From Talinum fruticosum (lineage: Eukaryota > Streptophyta > Magnoliopsida > Caryophyllales > Talinaceae), in the NCBI GenBank assembly GCA_021018815.1, contig JAITYX010000135.1, forward strand, positions 620,001-684,000: a stretch of 64,000 nt of DNA. The letters run 5' to 3'. Shown in pieces: positions 45,740-56,512 of the stretch. Position 1 is the stretch's first letter; each line of letters begins with the position of its first letter. The translations under genes were made by a program, and so were the position numbers. The notes beneath the pieces are model-generated. The model was given only the letters and a program-made list of their open reading frames with translations, was not told where the DNA came from and searched no databases.

Positions 45740-47345
45740 AGCTTCGTGAAGATCATCTCAAGTAAGCTCAGTTGCTCTCAACTCTTTCTTCTACCCTTTT
45801 ATTTTTACTCTCTTCGAGTTCTTCTTCTTCCCTCTTTCTTCTCAAGACTTCCTACTCTCTCTTCTTCTTCAAAGATGACAAAAAGAGGTTCTCATCCTCG
45901 ACTTTCTTGGCTCTTTTACAAAGAAGCCCCGCACCAAAAGCCAAGAAGGCCCTTCAAACTCTAAACCTCTCGTCACCCAAGCATCTTGTGCTGGATGATA
46001 AGTTCTTCTTCCCAACCACCAAATTTTCCTGGTTGCCTTACATCCAATCAACTCGGAGTTTATAATTTTCTTTGTTTCAGCGAGTTCATCTACCCCGAAC
46101 TTGTATCTTAGTTCTACACCAATCTCACCAGCTCCGAAGGTGTTCTAACCTCCAGTGGTTCGGAACATAACAGTTTGCATTAACACTTCCCTCCTCCACC
46201 GTCTCGTTCAAGGTCTCTTCTCTCTTCTTGAACAGCAATCCAATTCCCTTCACCGAGGTTGCCGACAACTTCTTTGAAAAGTTTGCCAAAGAGTTCCCTG
46301 GGTCATCCAAAAATTTTTCTCGTGACTTAGCCGAGGTCGAAGCACGTCTTCTGTGTTTCCTACCGATGAGAACCTTCTTCTCTCAGCACTCTAGCAAGGA
46401 GAACCCCAACTCCAAACATCTCAAAGCTCTCTTTGACATTCTCGAGAGCCACGAAGTAGACCTCTTTCCATCTATAATTGAGCAAATGGCAGCCGTGCCA
46501 ACTCAACTCTAAAACAAGAAGAACACCCCTCTTCCTTTCGGTGCTCTTCTCACCCTTGTGTTCAAACAATTCAAAGTTCCTCTCCCTTAGACCCAAACGC
46601 TCGTTTACGAGGCCGCCGTTGTTGTCGGCAAAAAGGAACTTCAGGGGTATAGATATCGGGAGACCCAACATGGTATCTCGGGTACAAAGCTCGAGCTAAG
46701 GCCACCTTCATCGCCTCGGACTCGTAAAGATGCCCCTTTTCTCTTCCTGCCCCATCTCGGTGGTGCTTCCACCTCGAGTGCTTCTAAAACTCTCTCTTCT
46801 ATTTTGTCCATCGCCTTCATGGACAAAATCAGCTCTGTGTCCTTGGACTTCAAGGACATACTCCGGTCATTCAAGACTGTCCTTCGGCCTATGACCATAA
46901 ACCAAAAACCGCCTAGTCTCAAATCCGAGAGCAGCAGGATTTGCTCATTGAGATGAAGGCCCCGGTCAAGGAGCAGAGGGAGATGTTAGAACTTCTCCAG
47001 GAGAGACGGTCCAAGGCAGCTCAGGACCAAGGCGACTTAGACACATTTGAAGAGTCTTTGAGCCCGGCCAAGACATCCTCGGAGAGAGGAGAGGATGAAG
47101 AAGAAGTTCGAGAAGAAGCGTAAGCCGAGGAGCTCGCGGTTGAGGTAGCTCCTTCTGGCCAAGGGGAGGAACAACACGAAGAACAAGGAGCAACAGCTGA
47201 GGGTCTAAGTGCTCCTAAAGCTCAACCTCGAAGTGATAAGCTTAGACAGCTAGCCCGAGTGGGTCGAAGACCTTGCCGCACAAGGACAATCAGCAGCGAG
47301 TCGCCCGAGCGAGCCCCTCCAGCTGAAGAGATATAAGAGGATGAA
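45740..47345 (+). pseudogene. Third coding region of the Sirevirus (env-like/ORF3), broken
   Basis: Several plus-strand frames join into one decayed protein-coding stretch. A leucine/serine-rich start (45772 onward, LFLLKTSYSLFFF) leads into KKALQTLNLSSPKHLVLDDK, then FLCFSEFIYPELVSQFYTNL at ~46065-46130. Further on are GKKELQGYRY (~46625), HLGGASTSSASKTLSSILSI (~46750) and a Glu/Lys-rich C-terminal part (46941-47123, EERGEDEEEVREE-like). The 'YP.LV..FY.NL' segment is characteristic of plant retroelement proteins annotated as putative plant transposon protein. In some Sireviruses this position holds an env-like gene; a membrane or fusion role is not visible here. Confidence 0.6.
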
Positions 47346-47973
47346 CCTCTGGATCCCCTCGTTCCGGGTCAGCCACTCGAACCGAGCCTCCGCCGAGATC
47401 CCCGTCCTCCCTCCGCCACGCTCAAGCACATCGTCAAGATCCTATCAGCGCCGGCGCTCCACTCGTCCCTTTTCTTCAACTCGGACAAACCCATCCCCTC
47501 CTTAATCTTTTAGATTTTTTTCTTTTTCTTTCTTTTATTATTTTGTCCAGACATCGTGTACTTCTTATTGTATTCTTCCCATTTTTTTGTTTTTTTTTTT
47601 TGCTGAAAGGCAAGGGGGAGAATAGATAGAATATTAGATGTCTTGTTTAGGGGAGCTTCACTCACCCTTTGTAAATATTTTATTTTTGTGAATGCAAGGC
47701 AATGAACTTATGCATTTTGTTTCAATTTTCTGAGTGCAATGTTAAATACAAGCATTTTTGAGTTTTCATCATATATACTCTCTTACTTAGCATCATCGTT
47801 AAAATACATGCTTTTCATTGATAATTGCTGAGTATCTATCTTGGTGCTTCCTGCTCTAATACTTCAAGTATGTTCTAATATTTTAGCTTGCACTATCACA
47901 AGTATGCAAAAACAGATTTATATCACTAACAAAGTTTCTAAGTATGAAATGCCTTTCATCAAAAAGGGGAAAT
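47346..47973 (+). mobile_element. Sirevirus 3' untranslated region and polypurine tract
   Basis: Non-coding, T-rich, with a T-run (47582-47600). It ends with the polypurine tract AAAAAGGGGAAAT (47961-47973) immediately before the LTR, which primes plus-strand DNA synthesis. The same ATGAAATGCCTTTCATC-PPT order is found, more decayed, in reverse at 62692-62730. Confidence 0.85.
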
Positions 47974-49568
47974 TGAAGACTCAGACCTCACATCTCACTT
48001 TTCTAAGTTCTATCAAGAGAATCGGGTATAAGACTTTCTCACTTATAAAGTTTTGATACCAAGTCATTCTTTGTGCCTTAGAAATTTTTCCGAGTGATAT
48101 AACATTTCTTTTGAGTGTTATAGTATCTATTATGTTGTTCTCGCCTGACTTTGATTGACTCGTAAAGCATAACTCTATATGCTACTTATCACTCGGTTCC
48201 GAGTCATCCAACACTCGGATATATCGCATGATTCAAATACTATTTTTTCGCAGAATAAACTCAGGTCCGACTTCGTGGTTCGAAATTACATTGTCTCAAG
48301 TCACCATATTTTAGTTTGAATTTTGTTTAGTCTAGATCAAGTCTGTTTACTCCGATATTCTTTATCCGACTTGATTGCCCTCTAGACTCGACTTAGATGG
48401 AATTTGAGTTTCATGGATATTAGACTCGAAAATTCCTTTTCTTTTCTCGACTCAAATAATTAGTCACTTAATTATTTTAATTATAATATTATCTCGTGTC
48501 TAATCTTGGACCAAAGTATTTTATACTTTGAGAACCAAATTGATTTACTTTTGTAGGTGATTCAAACGAGGCTATCCTAAATTTGAATTACAAAAGTAAC
48601 CGGCTTCAAAGCGTCAAATCACCAGCAGACAAGACTTTTTCCACCTCCGACCTAGCCCCGCACACTCGTGTCAAGGTTGTCTGTTTCCTAAACTGGAAAT
48701 CAGAACACCAAGCTCAACGGTGGCTTCCACCTTATTTTTCAAGACACCACCAAGTGGTTTTGGGACTTCCAAAGGACTCAAGAACCGTTGCTCAACATTC
48801 ATATCTCAACGGATATTTTCCGAGTGACTCGGAAAATCCTTTACAACGGTCACAAGGGACTTCCAGTCGAAGATGGACACAACGGCTAATCCGCTTGGTC
48901 ATCTATAAATAGAAGCCAACTTTCAAGACTTGAAGATTGCCGAATCTATTGTTAATATACATATTTGATTAAAAGTCATTGTATTCATTCTCAATCTTCT
49001 ACTTACAACTCCAATTCCGTATTTCATTATATTCTGAGTTGTAAGGTTTTGTACTCGATTACAAACTCTCTTCTTACTCTCCAAGTAAGGTCCCTTGACT
49101 GAGCTGTAAAGGTTATCTCAGTTCAGCTTGTCCCTAGCTGTAAGGGTTATCTCAGCTAGGAAGTACTAGATCGGATAAGGGAATTTCGAGTCTAGGAAAA
49201 CTTGTAAGACGTTGTCCAAGGGAGCAACTTTGGGTTGAGTCGGTCTACTCGTATTTTGTGGATTCAAAATAATGGATTTGACTTCGTGCTTGGATTAGCA
49301 CGGTCCGTGGTTTTCTGCCCCATGAGGGTTTCCATGTACTTTCTGTGTTGTCAATTTTCCGAGTACATTCTAGACTCGGATCTGTCTACTTGTTCAGCTC
49401 TATTCTCGCTTCTATATTACATTTTGATTTCCGAGTCGGTGCTTTTTGAGTTCACCCGTGACTCCAACTCTACTCGGACAATCTTATTCTTTATCCGTAA
49501 GCAAATTTCATCATCACCCTATTCAGCCCCCTCTAGGGTGACTTAATCTCTCTAAGAGCAGACTTTCA
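47974..49568 (+). repeat. 3' LTR of the Sirevirus-like element
   Basis: 1595 bp, colinear with the 5' LTR. Differences are largely 1-3-base indels at CG sites (e.g. GATTTCCGAGTCGG here against GATTTCGAGTCGG there) and a modest number of substitutions, so insertion looks fairly recent. Confidence 0.95.
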
Positions 49569-49573
49569 TATTT

Positions 49574-50570
49574 TGTACTATGATTAGATTTTATGCAAGA
49601 AGATGAATGCAAAACTCAATCTAAACCGCTTTCTTTATTTTTATGATCTAAAGAAATTACAAAGAGAAAATGCAAAAAAATTATACTAGCCCCCATTCTC
49701 CCCCAAAAGAAAATAATAAAAAGGAAAAAAGGGAATGATAAGTAATAGCACGAGTCCTGAGTAACCGGACTGGAAACTACAAGAGAAACTAGTTGAAAAA
49801 CGTAAAGCCGGCACAATATGCAGGTGCTGTCGTGGAATGGGCCAACGGACTGGTCAAATCGACCGACACCGGTTAATGGGTCAGGTGTCATAGCTTCTTA
49901 CATGAGCGACGATGCGAGGCAGGGCTAAACAATTCCAAAACTCAATAAATAGGGATCACCGTGGTCCCCGTTTAGCACACAATTAAGAGAAAGTAACGAA
50001 GTTCCCTAAACCAAATCACGGATTCCCGGAAATTCCCACATCTAAAAATCATGAACTCCATGGTTGAGTTGACCCAGTGGATGCATGATATTGGGAGGTA
50101 GAAAGGGCTGGTCTATCTCGTTTATGGACTAAACACCGTTTTCAGCATTGGGCAGGTGAAAATCCACTAGACCCTTCTAAAGGATTCGGTATCTTACTAG
50201 GATACCGCGAAGCATGTTTTCAAGTTTGGGGGATATGGAGTTATGCCCGCTCCATGAAGAGTTTGATGTGATACTTGGTTGCACCTGTCGAACTAGGCCA
50301 ATTGTTCCCATGATCAACATGGCAGGAACCTACAAACAAGCTTGCTAGGCTTGAACAAAAGGATTTTGAAGTTGGTCCTGATTAGGAATGAGGTTAACTT
50401 GGCTAACCTCTTGCTGTACTTTCATCCCATTTATGCATTAGGGCCGGCATGCATCCGGAAGCATCAGGCCATTATTATGTGTTTGATTGGCGGCTTCTTG
50501 TTGGTGGGAGGCCATAGGGATAGGGTGCCCGATGCATCACCGCAAAACTTTATTAGGTATCCCGACTCAT
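49574..50570 (+). pseudogene. Tat-lineage gag-region (DUF7745-like) fragment with flanking Tat sequence
   Basis: 50100-50570 encodes, over shifting frames, DTAKHVFKFGGYGVMPAP (family: W....H.F.FG..E..PT.EEF), EEFDVILGC, VPMINMAGTYKQA and, at 50342 onward, LLGLNKRILKLVL..NEV, HPIYALGPACIRKHQAIIM and LIGGFLLV. This is the N-terminal gag-associated domain seen in plant Tat elements. The preceding 49780-49890 shares CCGACACCGGTTA with the Tat leader at ~32010. The Sirevirus therefore landed inside or between Tat-derived sequences. Non-functional. Confidence 0.65.
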
Positions 50571-50574
50571 CCAA

Positions 50575-51609
50575 TCGACGCACAAAAATTATATTTTTCG
50601 CCAATCTCAGGATGCACCTAACTCCTTGCAAAGTCCAAAACCCCCGCTAGAATTTTTGATTCTCACATCCCCCTTGCCTAGTATGTCCGAACTCTTCCCA
50701 TTTGCAACAAACACTTTGCCATAGTTTCCCGCAACAAAATTATGAAATTAGTTTCTACTAGACCCGAAATGAAATGATACCACCGAATCCACTATCCATG
50801 ACTCTATAAGACTTTCTACACTCACCAAGTGCATCACCTACATCTTCCATGGAATTTATAGAATTCCGGTCATTAAACTTTTTAGGACAATTTTTCTTAA
50901 AATGTCCCTTGTCACCACAACCCCAACAAACAACCTCCCCGGATTTTGGGACCGACCCCTTGATTTGGACTTTGATCGACCCTTTTGTTTCTGCCTACCC
51001 CTCACATGAAATACTTTTCTCGACAACTCCACCGTATCTTTCTTGCGAATACTCTTGCTCAAGATAAGATTCCGGACCTCATCATATTTCAATGCATCAC
51101 ACTATGGTATCACACGTCTCGGGTAGTGAACACAACAAGAATAAAGCCTTTACCTCATCCTCAAAATTTATTTTCACCGAAGCAAGATTAGAGATGATCA
51201 TATTGAACTCATTAATATGATCTCGTTACACCAGTGCTATCATCCATTTTTAAATCAAACAACCAACTCATGAGATATACCTTATTCATCGCCGAAGGTT
51301 TCTCGTACAAGTTGGACAATGCCTCTAATAGCCCCTTCGTCGTTGTTTGCTCCATCACGTTGAATGCCATGTTCCGCGCCAACGTCAATCTCACCGTCCC
51401 AAGAGCTTGTTGATCCAGCAACTCCCATTTCTTTTGCTCCATATCCGCGGGCTTCTCTCCGAGAGGTTGGAATACCTCCTTCTAGTACAACAAGTCCTCG
51501 ACTTGTATTTTTCAGAATGCGAAGTCCTTTCCATCGAGTTTGTCAATTTTTACTTTTTCGCTCTCCATGTTTGATGAACTCACTAACCTCACCTTACTCC
51601 GATACCAAT
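50575..51609 (-). pseudogene. Gag/protease fragment of a second Copia element
   Basis: Minus strand. 51442-51212 encodes KKWELLDQQALGTVRLTLA and ALSNLYEKPSAMNKVYLM, the UBN2-type gag start. 51092-50856 encodes a KGRSKSKSRGRSQ stretch (family: basic linker) and then, in a shifted frame, the CWGCGDKGHF-type zinc knuckle. 50850-50570 carries the protease-side VMDSGFGG and KVFVANGKSSDILGKGDVRI-like residues. Everything downstream of the protease is missing, and the break abuts the Tat fragment. It is a 5'-end relic. Confidence 0.75.
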
Positions 51610-52146
51610 TGTTAGGATAAGAGTTCACTCAAACAATTAAAATTGAACTAAACAAATAACAAAAACGAGACACAAGATTTTTTAACGTGGAAAAACTGAA
51701 ACCGGAAAAAACCACGAACCGATGCACTAGATTTCAAGTAGTTTACATAAAATTTTACACTCAAGCTAACCCTAGCTTACACTTTGTAATTCACTACTCT
51801 TTGTCAACAATGGAGGCCAAGCACTTAGTTATATAGCCATAGCCAAGCCTTTACAAGCATTTACAAGCATTAACCGAGATATAAAAGCAAATAACACACA
51901 AAAAACGAACGAAGAACAACTGTCGCAACCATAACTCACATAGCACGGGCTCGCAATCATCAGGCACGGTTGTGCCGATGGCACCCCGTGCCAACCGACA
52001 TGGTTTCAACCGTGCCTATTCTCTCTGCCCTTTTCTTGCATTTTGTTTCACGCTTGTCGTGACTGCGCTATTATGTCATGATTGTGCCGCTTTGTTACTT
52101 GTGATTCCTAAGTCCAAATAAGCCATTAGGCTCCATAATCCCAACA
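51610..52146 (-). mobile_element. 5' LTR of the minus-strand Copia relic, 537 bp
   Basis: Reading leftward it runs TGTTGGGATTATGG...TATCCTAACA and is followed by the primer site ATTGGTATCGGAG (51609-51597), the initiator-Met tRNA type. A TATA-like CTATATAAC lies near 51826. It is from a different family than the Sirevirus. No 3' LTR is present, so no duplication can be scored. Confidence 0.85.
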
Positions 52147-52854
52147 ATACTTAGCAACGCTCACAAAAATGTTAATCTATTTACTACTTTTGTAATTTAC
52201 AATTCTATGGAAAGTAATTTAATCATTGCCATCACTTGGTTTTATGGAATGTGTTTTTGGTGCTTCTATTTTAATGGTTCAACAATTGTGAACCGTATGT
52301 CCTCTTTTGATTTTTATTTAAATAATTCTTTTTGCTGTTTGAAAGCATATTTTTTTCCTAACCTCTCACTCTTTATCAGTATCTTTGATACCAATTAATT
52401 CTGGCAATATTTTTATCCTCGCACCAAAAATATGCTTAATGTACTAAATTTGGAAGTCTGGTAGCTATTTGTGTTCTTTTTTAGTGACATCTGCTATCCT
52501 CTAGCAATTTTACATCTGACTTTGAGGTGTCTGTTGCCCTTAATGTACAAAATATGCTTACAAAATCTCTTGTGACATTTCTATAACTTTCAATTACTCT
52601 CTAATAGACTATTGAGTCTTCAAACTAAAGTTGAAGTTTTAGTTACTTTCTAGCAGTTTAACACAAACGAAAAAAAAAAACTTTCAATAAGTCTTGACAA
52701 TTCCTCCATAAGTATTCAAGTTATAAATGTACCTTTATATTGATATTTTTCAATATAAATTACGTTTCCTTAACTCCTCCCAAACCACTAGAAATGAAAT
52801 TTGACACTGCATATAAATTAATACTAATATAATCTCAAAAATCTTAGTCAAAAG
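52147..52854. other. AT-rich stretch, no gene recognised
   Basis: A 63-codon plus-strand frame at 52207-52398 is Phe/Tyr-rich with no domain. I see no transposon ends. Confidence 0.4.
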
Positions 52855-53420
52855 TAGGGGTGAGCACATTTGGCGGGTACCTCGAAACCTGATCTCGGAC
52901 CGGTCAAATAGGTAAGGTTCTAGAACCGGAACCGTTTGACCGGTTCCGAGTAAGGTTCTTAAAATTTAAGAACCTATCAAATAGGTTCCGGTTCAGGTTC
53001 CAATAATTAAACCCTGGAAGTGGAACTTGGAACCGTTAAGACAAGTTCATGTTCCTGGAACCGTCGGTATCCGTAACCGTTAATAGTGTTTTAGAGTTTC
53101 AACCTTTTCAGTTTTCAATTTTTAATATGAGATCAAGGTAACTTTCCTTTTCAATTTTTGATATGAGGCCCAACCCAATTATTGATTAAAAATAACTACT
53201 AAGCACCAGCAATTTTGTTCCTTTTTTATAATAATAATAGCATAGACAGGATATCCTGGAATTAAAACCGGACCTTGCGGTTTAGGTTCAGGTTCTTGAA
53301 AGTCGGAAACAGATCAAATAGGTTCCGGTTCAGATTTTTAAAATTTAGGAACCTATCAAAAATATTCAGGTTTAGGTTCCTAATTTTGGAACAGTACCCG
53401 AAACTCGCTCACCCACCCTA
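52855..53420. mobile_element. hAT-type MITE (GGTTCCGG-rich), 566 bp
   Basis: Begins TAGGGGTGAGCA and its reversed right end is TAGGGTGGGTGAGCG. Flanks GTCAAAAG (52847-52854) and ATCAAAAG (53421-53428) match at 7 of 8, an 8-bp hAT duplication. The interior repeats AGGTTCCGGTTCAGGTT-like units in both orientations. Non-coding. Confidence 0.85.
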
Positions 53421-53779
53421 ATCAAAAGCTTTATTACCTGCAATAATATACCTTAATAAATTGTGCAACCAACCTCAAAAACCAATATAAAATTTAATTA
53501 TTATTAGAATATTCAAATATAGAAACGCACAGTCAGATAAAGCATTTTTTTTTTTTTTTGTATTTCTCTTGTTAATTCAAATCTGTTTCTAAACCTACAA
53601 CAATGCTGTTTAGTATTTACATTTACAATTTTTCATTTAGCCTACAATTTAGCAAAATAAAAATAAACACATATACACTCAAATTATATCATAATATCAT
53701 GGATGGAAATTAACTCTTCCAAATCATTTATAGTCTAGTCTGTTGTGTTAAAAGTACTAACAAGAGCAATGTTATTTAT

Positions 53780-54120
53780 CCTATAGGCTAGAATTAAAAC
53801 CAAGAATATTGACAAGGCCATGTTCATTGACAAATGCTTGCAAAAAGGTGCATCAATTCAATTGCCATCTACTTTTCGGAAACAATTTGCAACATTAGTA
53901 ATATATGGTAATCCTACAAATCCGAAAAAATTGTGTGATACATACCATGTTCACCTCTCCGATAATATTAATGAGAAAGAACCAAATAATCCACATTTGA
54001 TTCTAAGACTAACCGTCATGAATATACAATAAACTCTGCAATGGACAAGTTGTTATCAAACTTTGGATTGGCCAACCTAATCGCTAACCAAAAGCATGAT
54101 TTGCAAAACGCAAGAGATCC
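53780..54120 (+). pseudogene. Helitron-derived helicase fragment
   Basis: The frame 53820-54032 reads MFIDKCLQKGASIQLPSTFR, then KQFATLVIYGNPTNPKKLCD and HVHLSDNI. This resembles the segment between the Helitron N-terminal domain and the PIF1 helicase of plant Helitrons (pattern LP..LR..FA..L..C.PT....LW....LSEDI). It continues past a stop into a SAMDKLLSNFGLANLI stretch. About 100 residues of a protein normally over 1000 residues long; no 5'-TC or CTRR end located. Confidence 0.5.
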
Positions 54121-54934
54121 AATGGAAGCTCTACATATTTAAAGAACTCAAAAATTAAAAGCATGACTACTAGAGCAAATTACAACTTATTGGAACATTT
54201 CTTTAACCAAAAGCAATTTTGTTTTCATTCAAACTGCAAATTTCCCTAAACAAGGTATGTACATTAAAGAGAAACTTAAAATTAGGAGCCACCTTCTATG
54301 AAGGGTTCCCAAGTATCTTAAGTTTCTATATTATCCTCTTACAAAACTGATCTCAACCCTTATATCTCTCTTTTTGTGAAGCTAGGAGAGTGAATATGCT
54401 TGTAATCAACTCCTTGATACTTATTAACTTTGTAACCATTTGTGTATATTTGTAACGAAATTGTTTATATTCACTAATAAATTCTACATACATCTTTCCA
54501 ACTTTAAAAAAAAAAAACATTAATTAAGAACATTAAAATCCAAAAAACCTTAAAAAATTAACGTAAGTGCTAATTAAGGGTAAACAAGTCAAAATTATGA
54601 TTACCAACTCCTTATTTCATCTGCTTACCTATAACAATATTCAACATCATTATCAATTAAAAAAATAAAGAAAAAAAAACTCAACCCCCAAATATGAATG
54701 TCTATAGAAACTTTTCACAATAGTGCATAACTTCATAGAGTAACCTCACCATCAAAATGTAGTAACTACCAACAATTTATATATCACTTTAATTAGAAAT
54801 ATTTATTTTGAAGCTACTAAATTATAAAAACAGAACATATTTTGTGCTAAAATTCAACTAGTACATACAAAATTTAAAACATACTGAGTAAAATAAGATG
54901 CATTGATAGTGTAACACTAATTTGCGTAGCATAG
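54121..54934. other. AT-rich; a 3'-end-like poly(A) at 54507-54520
   Basis: An AATAAA (in TCACTAATAAATTC, ~54474) is followed about 30 bp later by a 12-14-A run, as in the 3' end of a retroposed transcript. It may be the tail of the Helitron-adjacent sequence or of an unrelated retrocopy. Otherwise nothing is recognised. Confidence 0.35.
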
Positions 54935-55015
54935 TTTATTGATGCAAGTGCATGGCAAAATAGATTGCCATGCAACTAGTACATAAGTCTTACATATTGG
55001 AGGACACAATTTATT
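54935..55015 (-). terminator. Polyadenylation signals of the knottin-like gene
   Basis: On the minus strand AATAAA occurs at 55015-55010, 55 bp past the stop codon, and again at 54940-54935, 130 bp past it. Either could direct 3' processing. Confidence 0.55.
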
Positions 55016-55069
55016 TAGCATGGATAGACCATGAACATAGTTTGGCTGTAGCTTGAGTGAGCCTTATCC

Positions 55070-56428
55070 TCAAACACAAAGTCCAACTCCAGCCATAATG
55101 GTAGCGCAAGAGAGTCCTCCACAACATGGGTAAACTGGAACACATGGTTCCATTCTATTCGAACAACGTAGGTTTTTTGTGTTTAATGGCTCCTTGTGCC
55201 TCATAATAATCTCTACGTTTTCTAGTGGTGAAACCTTCATCGCTTCTTCCCTTGCAATCACTTCCCTTATGATGTTCTCCTCAATTGACATCCTTGCCAG
55301 CGTTGGAATAACTATTATATATACATAAATTATTAAAATAGAGATTAAGTTTAAGGTCATACAAATCAGTGAAAAAATAACGCATAAAACTTGAGAGTAT
55401 GTCTATTTATTATTAAGAGCCAATCAACCAAATTAAAGCAAAATTTTATCAAACTTAAATTTCCTGCAGGATACAACTCCACCATCGCTTCATCTCGATA
55501 TCTCATTTGCACATGGTCTAGTGTTTGTACCATAATGACATATATAGGTAATGAATATTTTCTCCGTGACAGCTCATTGTGGAGATACCTGGGGTTGGAA
55601 AGACTTATTGATGTCAGCGGTAAATGAGTTCAATGCTTGGGAGATGTGGAAAACAGCTAAACAGTGGATGTAGATGTAGAGTTATCTGTGAAAGCTGGTT
55701 ATGCTCTGTTCTGTGGTGTGGCTGAAGATGTTCCTCGGTGGAAAACTGTTCGGAAGAGCTGGGAATAGAAAAGACATGAAATGACTCTCTGGATGGCTCG
55801 TCTTGGAAGGCTTGCTACTGAAAGTTTGCTTATTAGTAGAGGTATCTCTGTGGACGATAAGTAGGTGTCGCATGGTGCACAAGGTAAGGACAACTGCCAA
55901 CACATTTTCTTTTTGTGCCCCTCTTCATATACTGTCCGGGTTCAGATCTTAAATTGGTCTAAAGTTCAGAGGAGGGATTGGGAGTTTCAGAAAGAGGTGC
56001 AGTAATTCAGGTACAGATGCAAAGGAAATACTCACAGAGAAGCAGGTGGTTCAGAACCATTTTGGCAAGTACTCTTCTTGTAGCTCATTTTTTTAGAAAT
56101 ATTAATGATAATTATTTGTTTTTCCCCAAACAAAATATTTTCCATTTTATCTAAAAATAAATAAGGTGATCTACGGGGATCAGAGACTTGATATAGTCAA
56201 TAGTACTTTAATTAATAAATACGTACAACATAACGTATTGTCAAATGAAGCTCATATTTTGGTATGGAAATTCCCTAATTAACTTGTACTTAGTTTCTAT
56301 GTGCCATATAAAAACCAGAAAAGAAAGAAAATTGAAGAGCTTAGAGTGGATTCAAATTAACCTGAGCCAGTGAGGATCAGAACTCCAAATAGTACAAGTT
56401 TGAAGGAAGTTGAAGAAATTCCAGCCAT
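55070..56428 (-). CDS. Secreted six-cysteine knottin-like peptide precursor (two exons)
   Basis: Exon 1 is 56428-56362 and exon 2 is 55311-55070 (minus strand), joined by a phase-1 GT-AG intron (CTCAG|GTTAAT ... TATAATAG|TTATTCC), giving 102 residues. Residues 1-22 (MAGISSTSFKLVLFGVLILT...) form a signal peptide. Residues ~30-70 are an acidic, helical propeptide (SIEENIIREVIAREEAMK). From residue ~71 the C-terminal ~31 residues hold six cysteines spaced C-x6-C-x5-C-C-x4-C-x9-C, with PCCGGLSC and a final LCV. That is the inhibitor-cystine-knot layout found in plant antimicrobial and enzyme-inhibitor miniproteins. The mature peptide would act outside the cell or in a vacuole; its target is unknown. 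I do not recognise a named family. TATA box, 5' leader, splice sites and AATAAA are all in place. Alternative: an unspliced start at 55360 (see rejected). Confidence 0.72.
55312..56361 (-). other. Intron of the knottin-like gene
   Basis: 1050 bp. It follows the end of the signal-peptide exon, a frequent intron position in plant cysteine-rich peptide genes. Half of it is occupied by a LINE fragment on the opposite strand. Confidence 0.65.
55570..56075 (+). pseudogene. LINE fragment (zf-RVT region) inside the intron, antisense to the gene
   Basis: Shifting plus-strand frames read LSVKAGYALFCGVAEDVPRW, KTVRKSWE, KRHEMTLWMARLGRLATESL, LISRGISVDD, HIFFLCPSSYTVRVQILNW and KVQRRDWEFQ. This is the zinc-binding C-terminal region of a plant LINE reverse transcriptase, with stops at several points. 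Catalytic domains and the 3' tail are missing. Confidence 0.75.
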
Positions 56429-56512
56429 GGAGATATTTCAAACTCTTTGAAGCTAAGAAACTTAAGTTGAAATGTTTAGTGTGGATGGTTGAACTGGTTC
56501 ATGGGTGGTTCG

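Larger units (their letters stand above)
38570..49568 (+). mobile_element. Complete Sirevirus-like Ty1/Copia retrotransposon, 11.0 kb
   Basis: Two LTRs (38570-40160 and 47974-49568) with TG...CA ends and a perfect 5-bp duplication TATTT (38565-38569 and 49569-49573). The primer site (TGGTATCGAGC, initiator-Met tRNA type) follows the 5' LTR; a purine tract precedes the 3' LTR. Domain order gag, protease, integrase, RT, RNase H is Copia. Long LTRs, the UBN2-type gag and an extra coding region between RNase H and the 3' LTR point to the Sirevirus (SIRE/Maximus) lineage. All genes are broken by small frameshifts and stops although the LTRs are nearly the same. It inserted between Tat/PMD sequences. 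Confidence 0.95.

Noticed and set aside
55070..55360. Single-exon start for the knottin-like gene at 55360 (96 residues)
   Set aside because: It would start in the intron and give a less regular signal peptide. The spliced model has a better hydrophobic signal sequence, consensus splice sites, a TATA box and a leader at the right distance.
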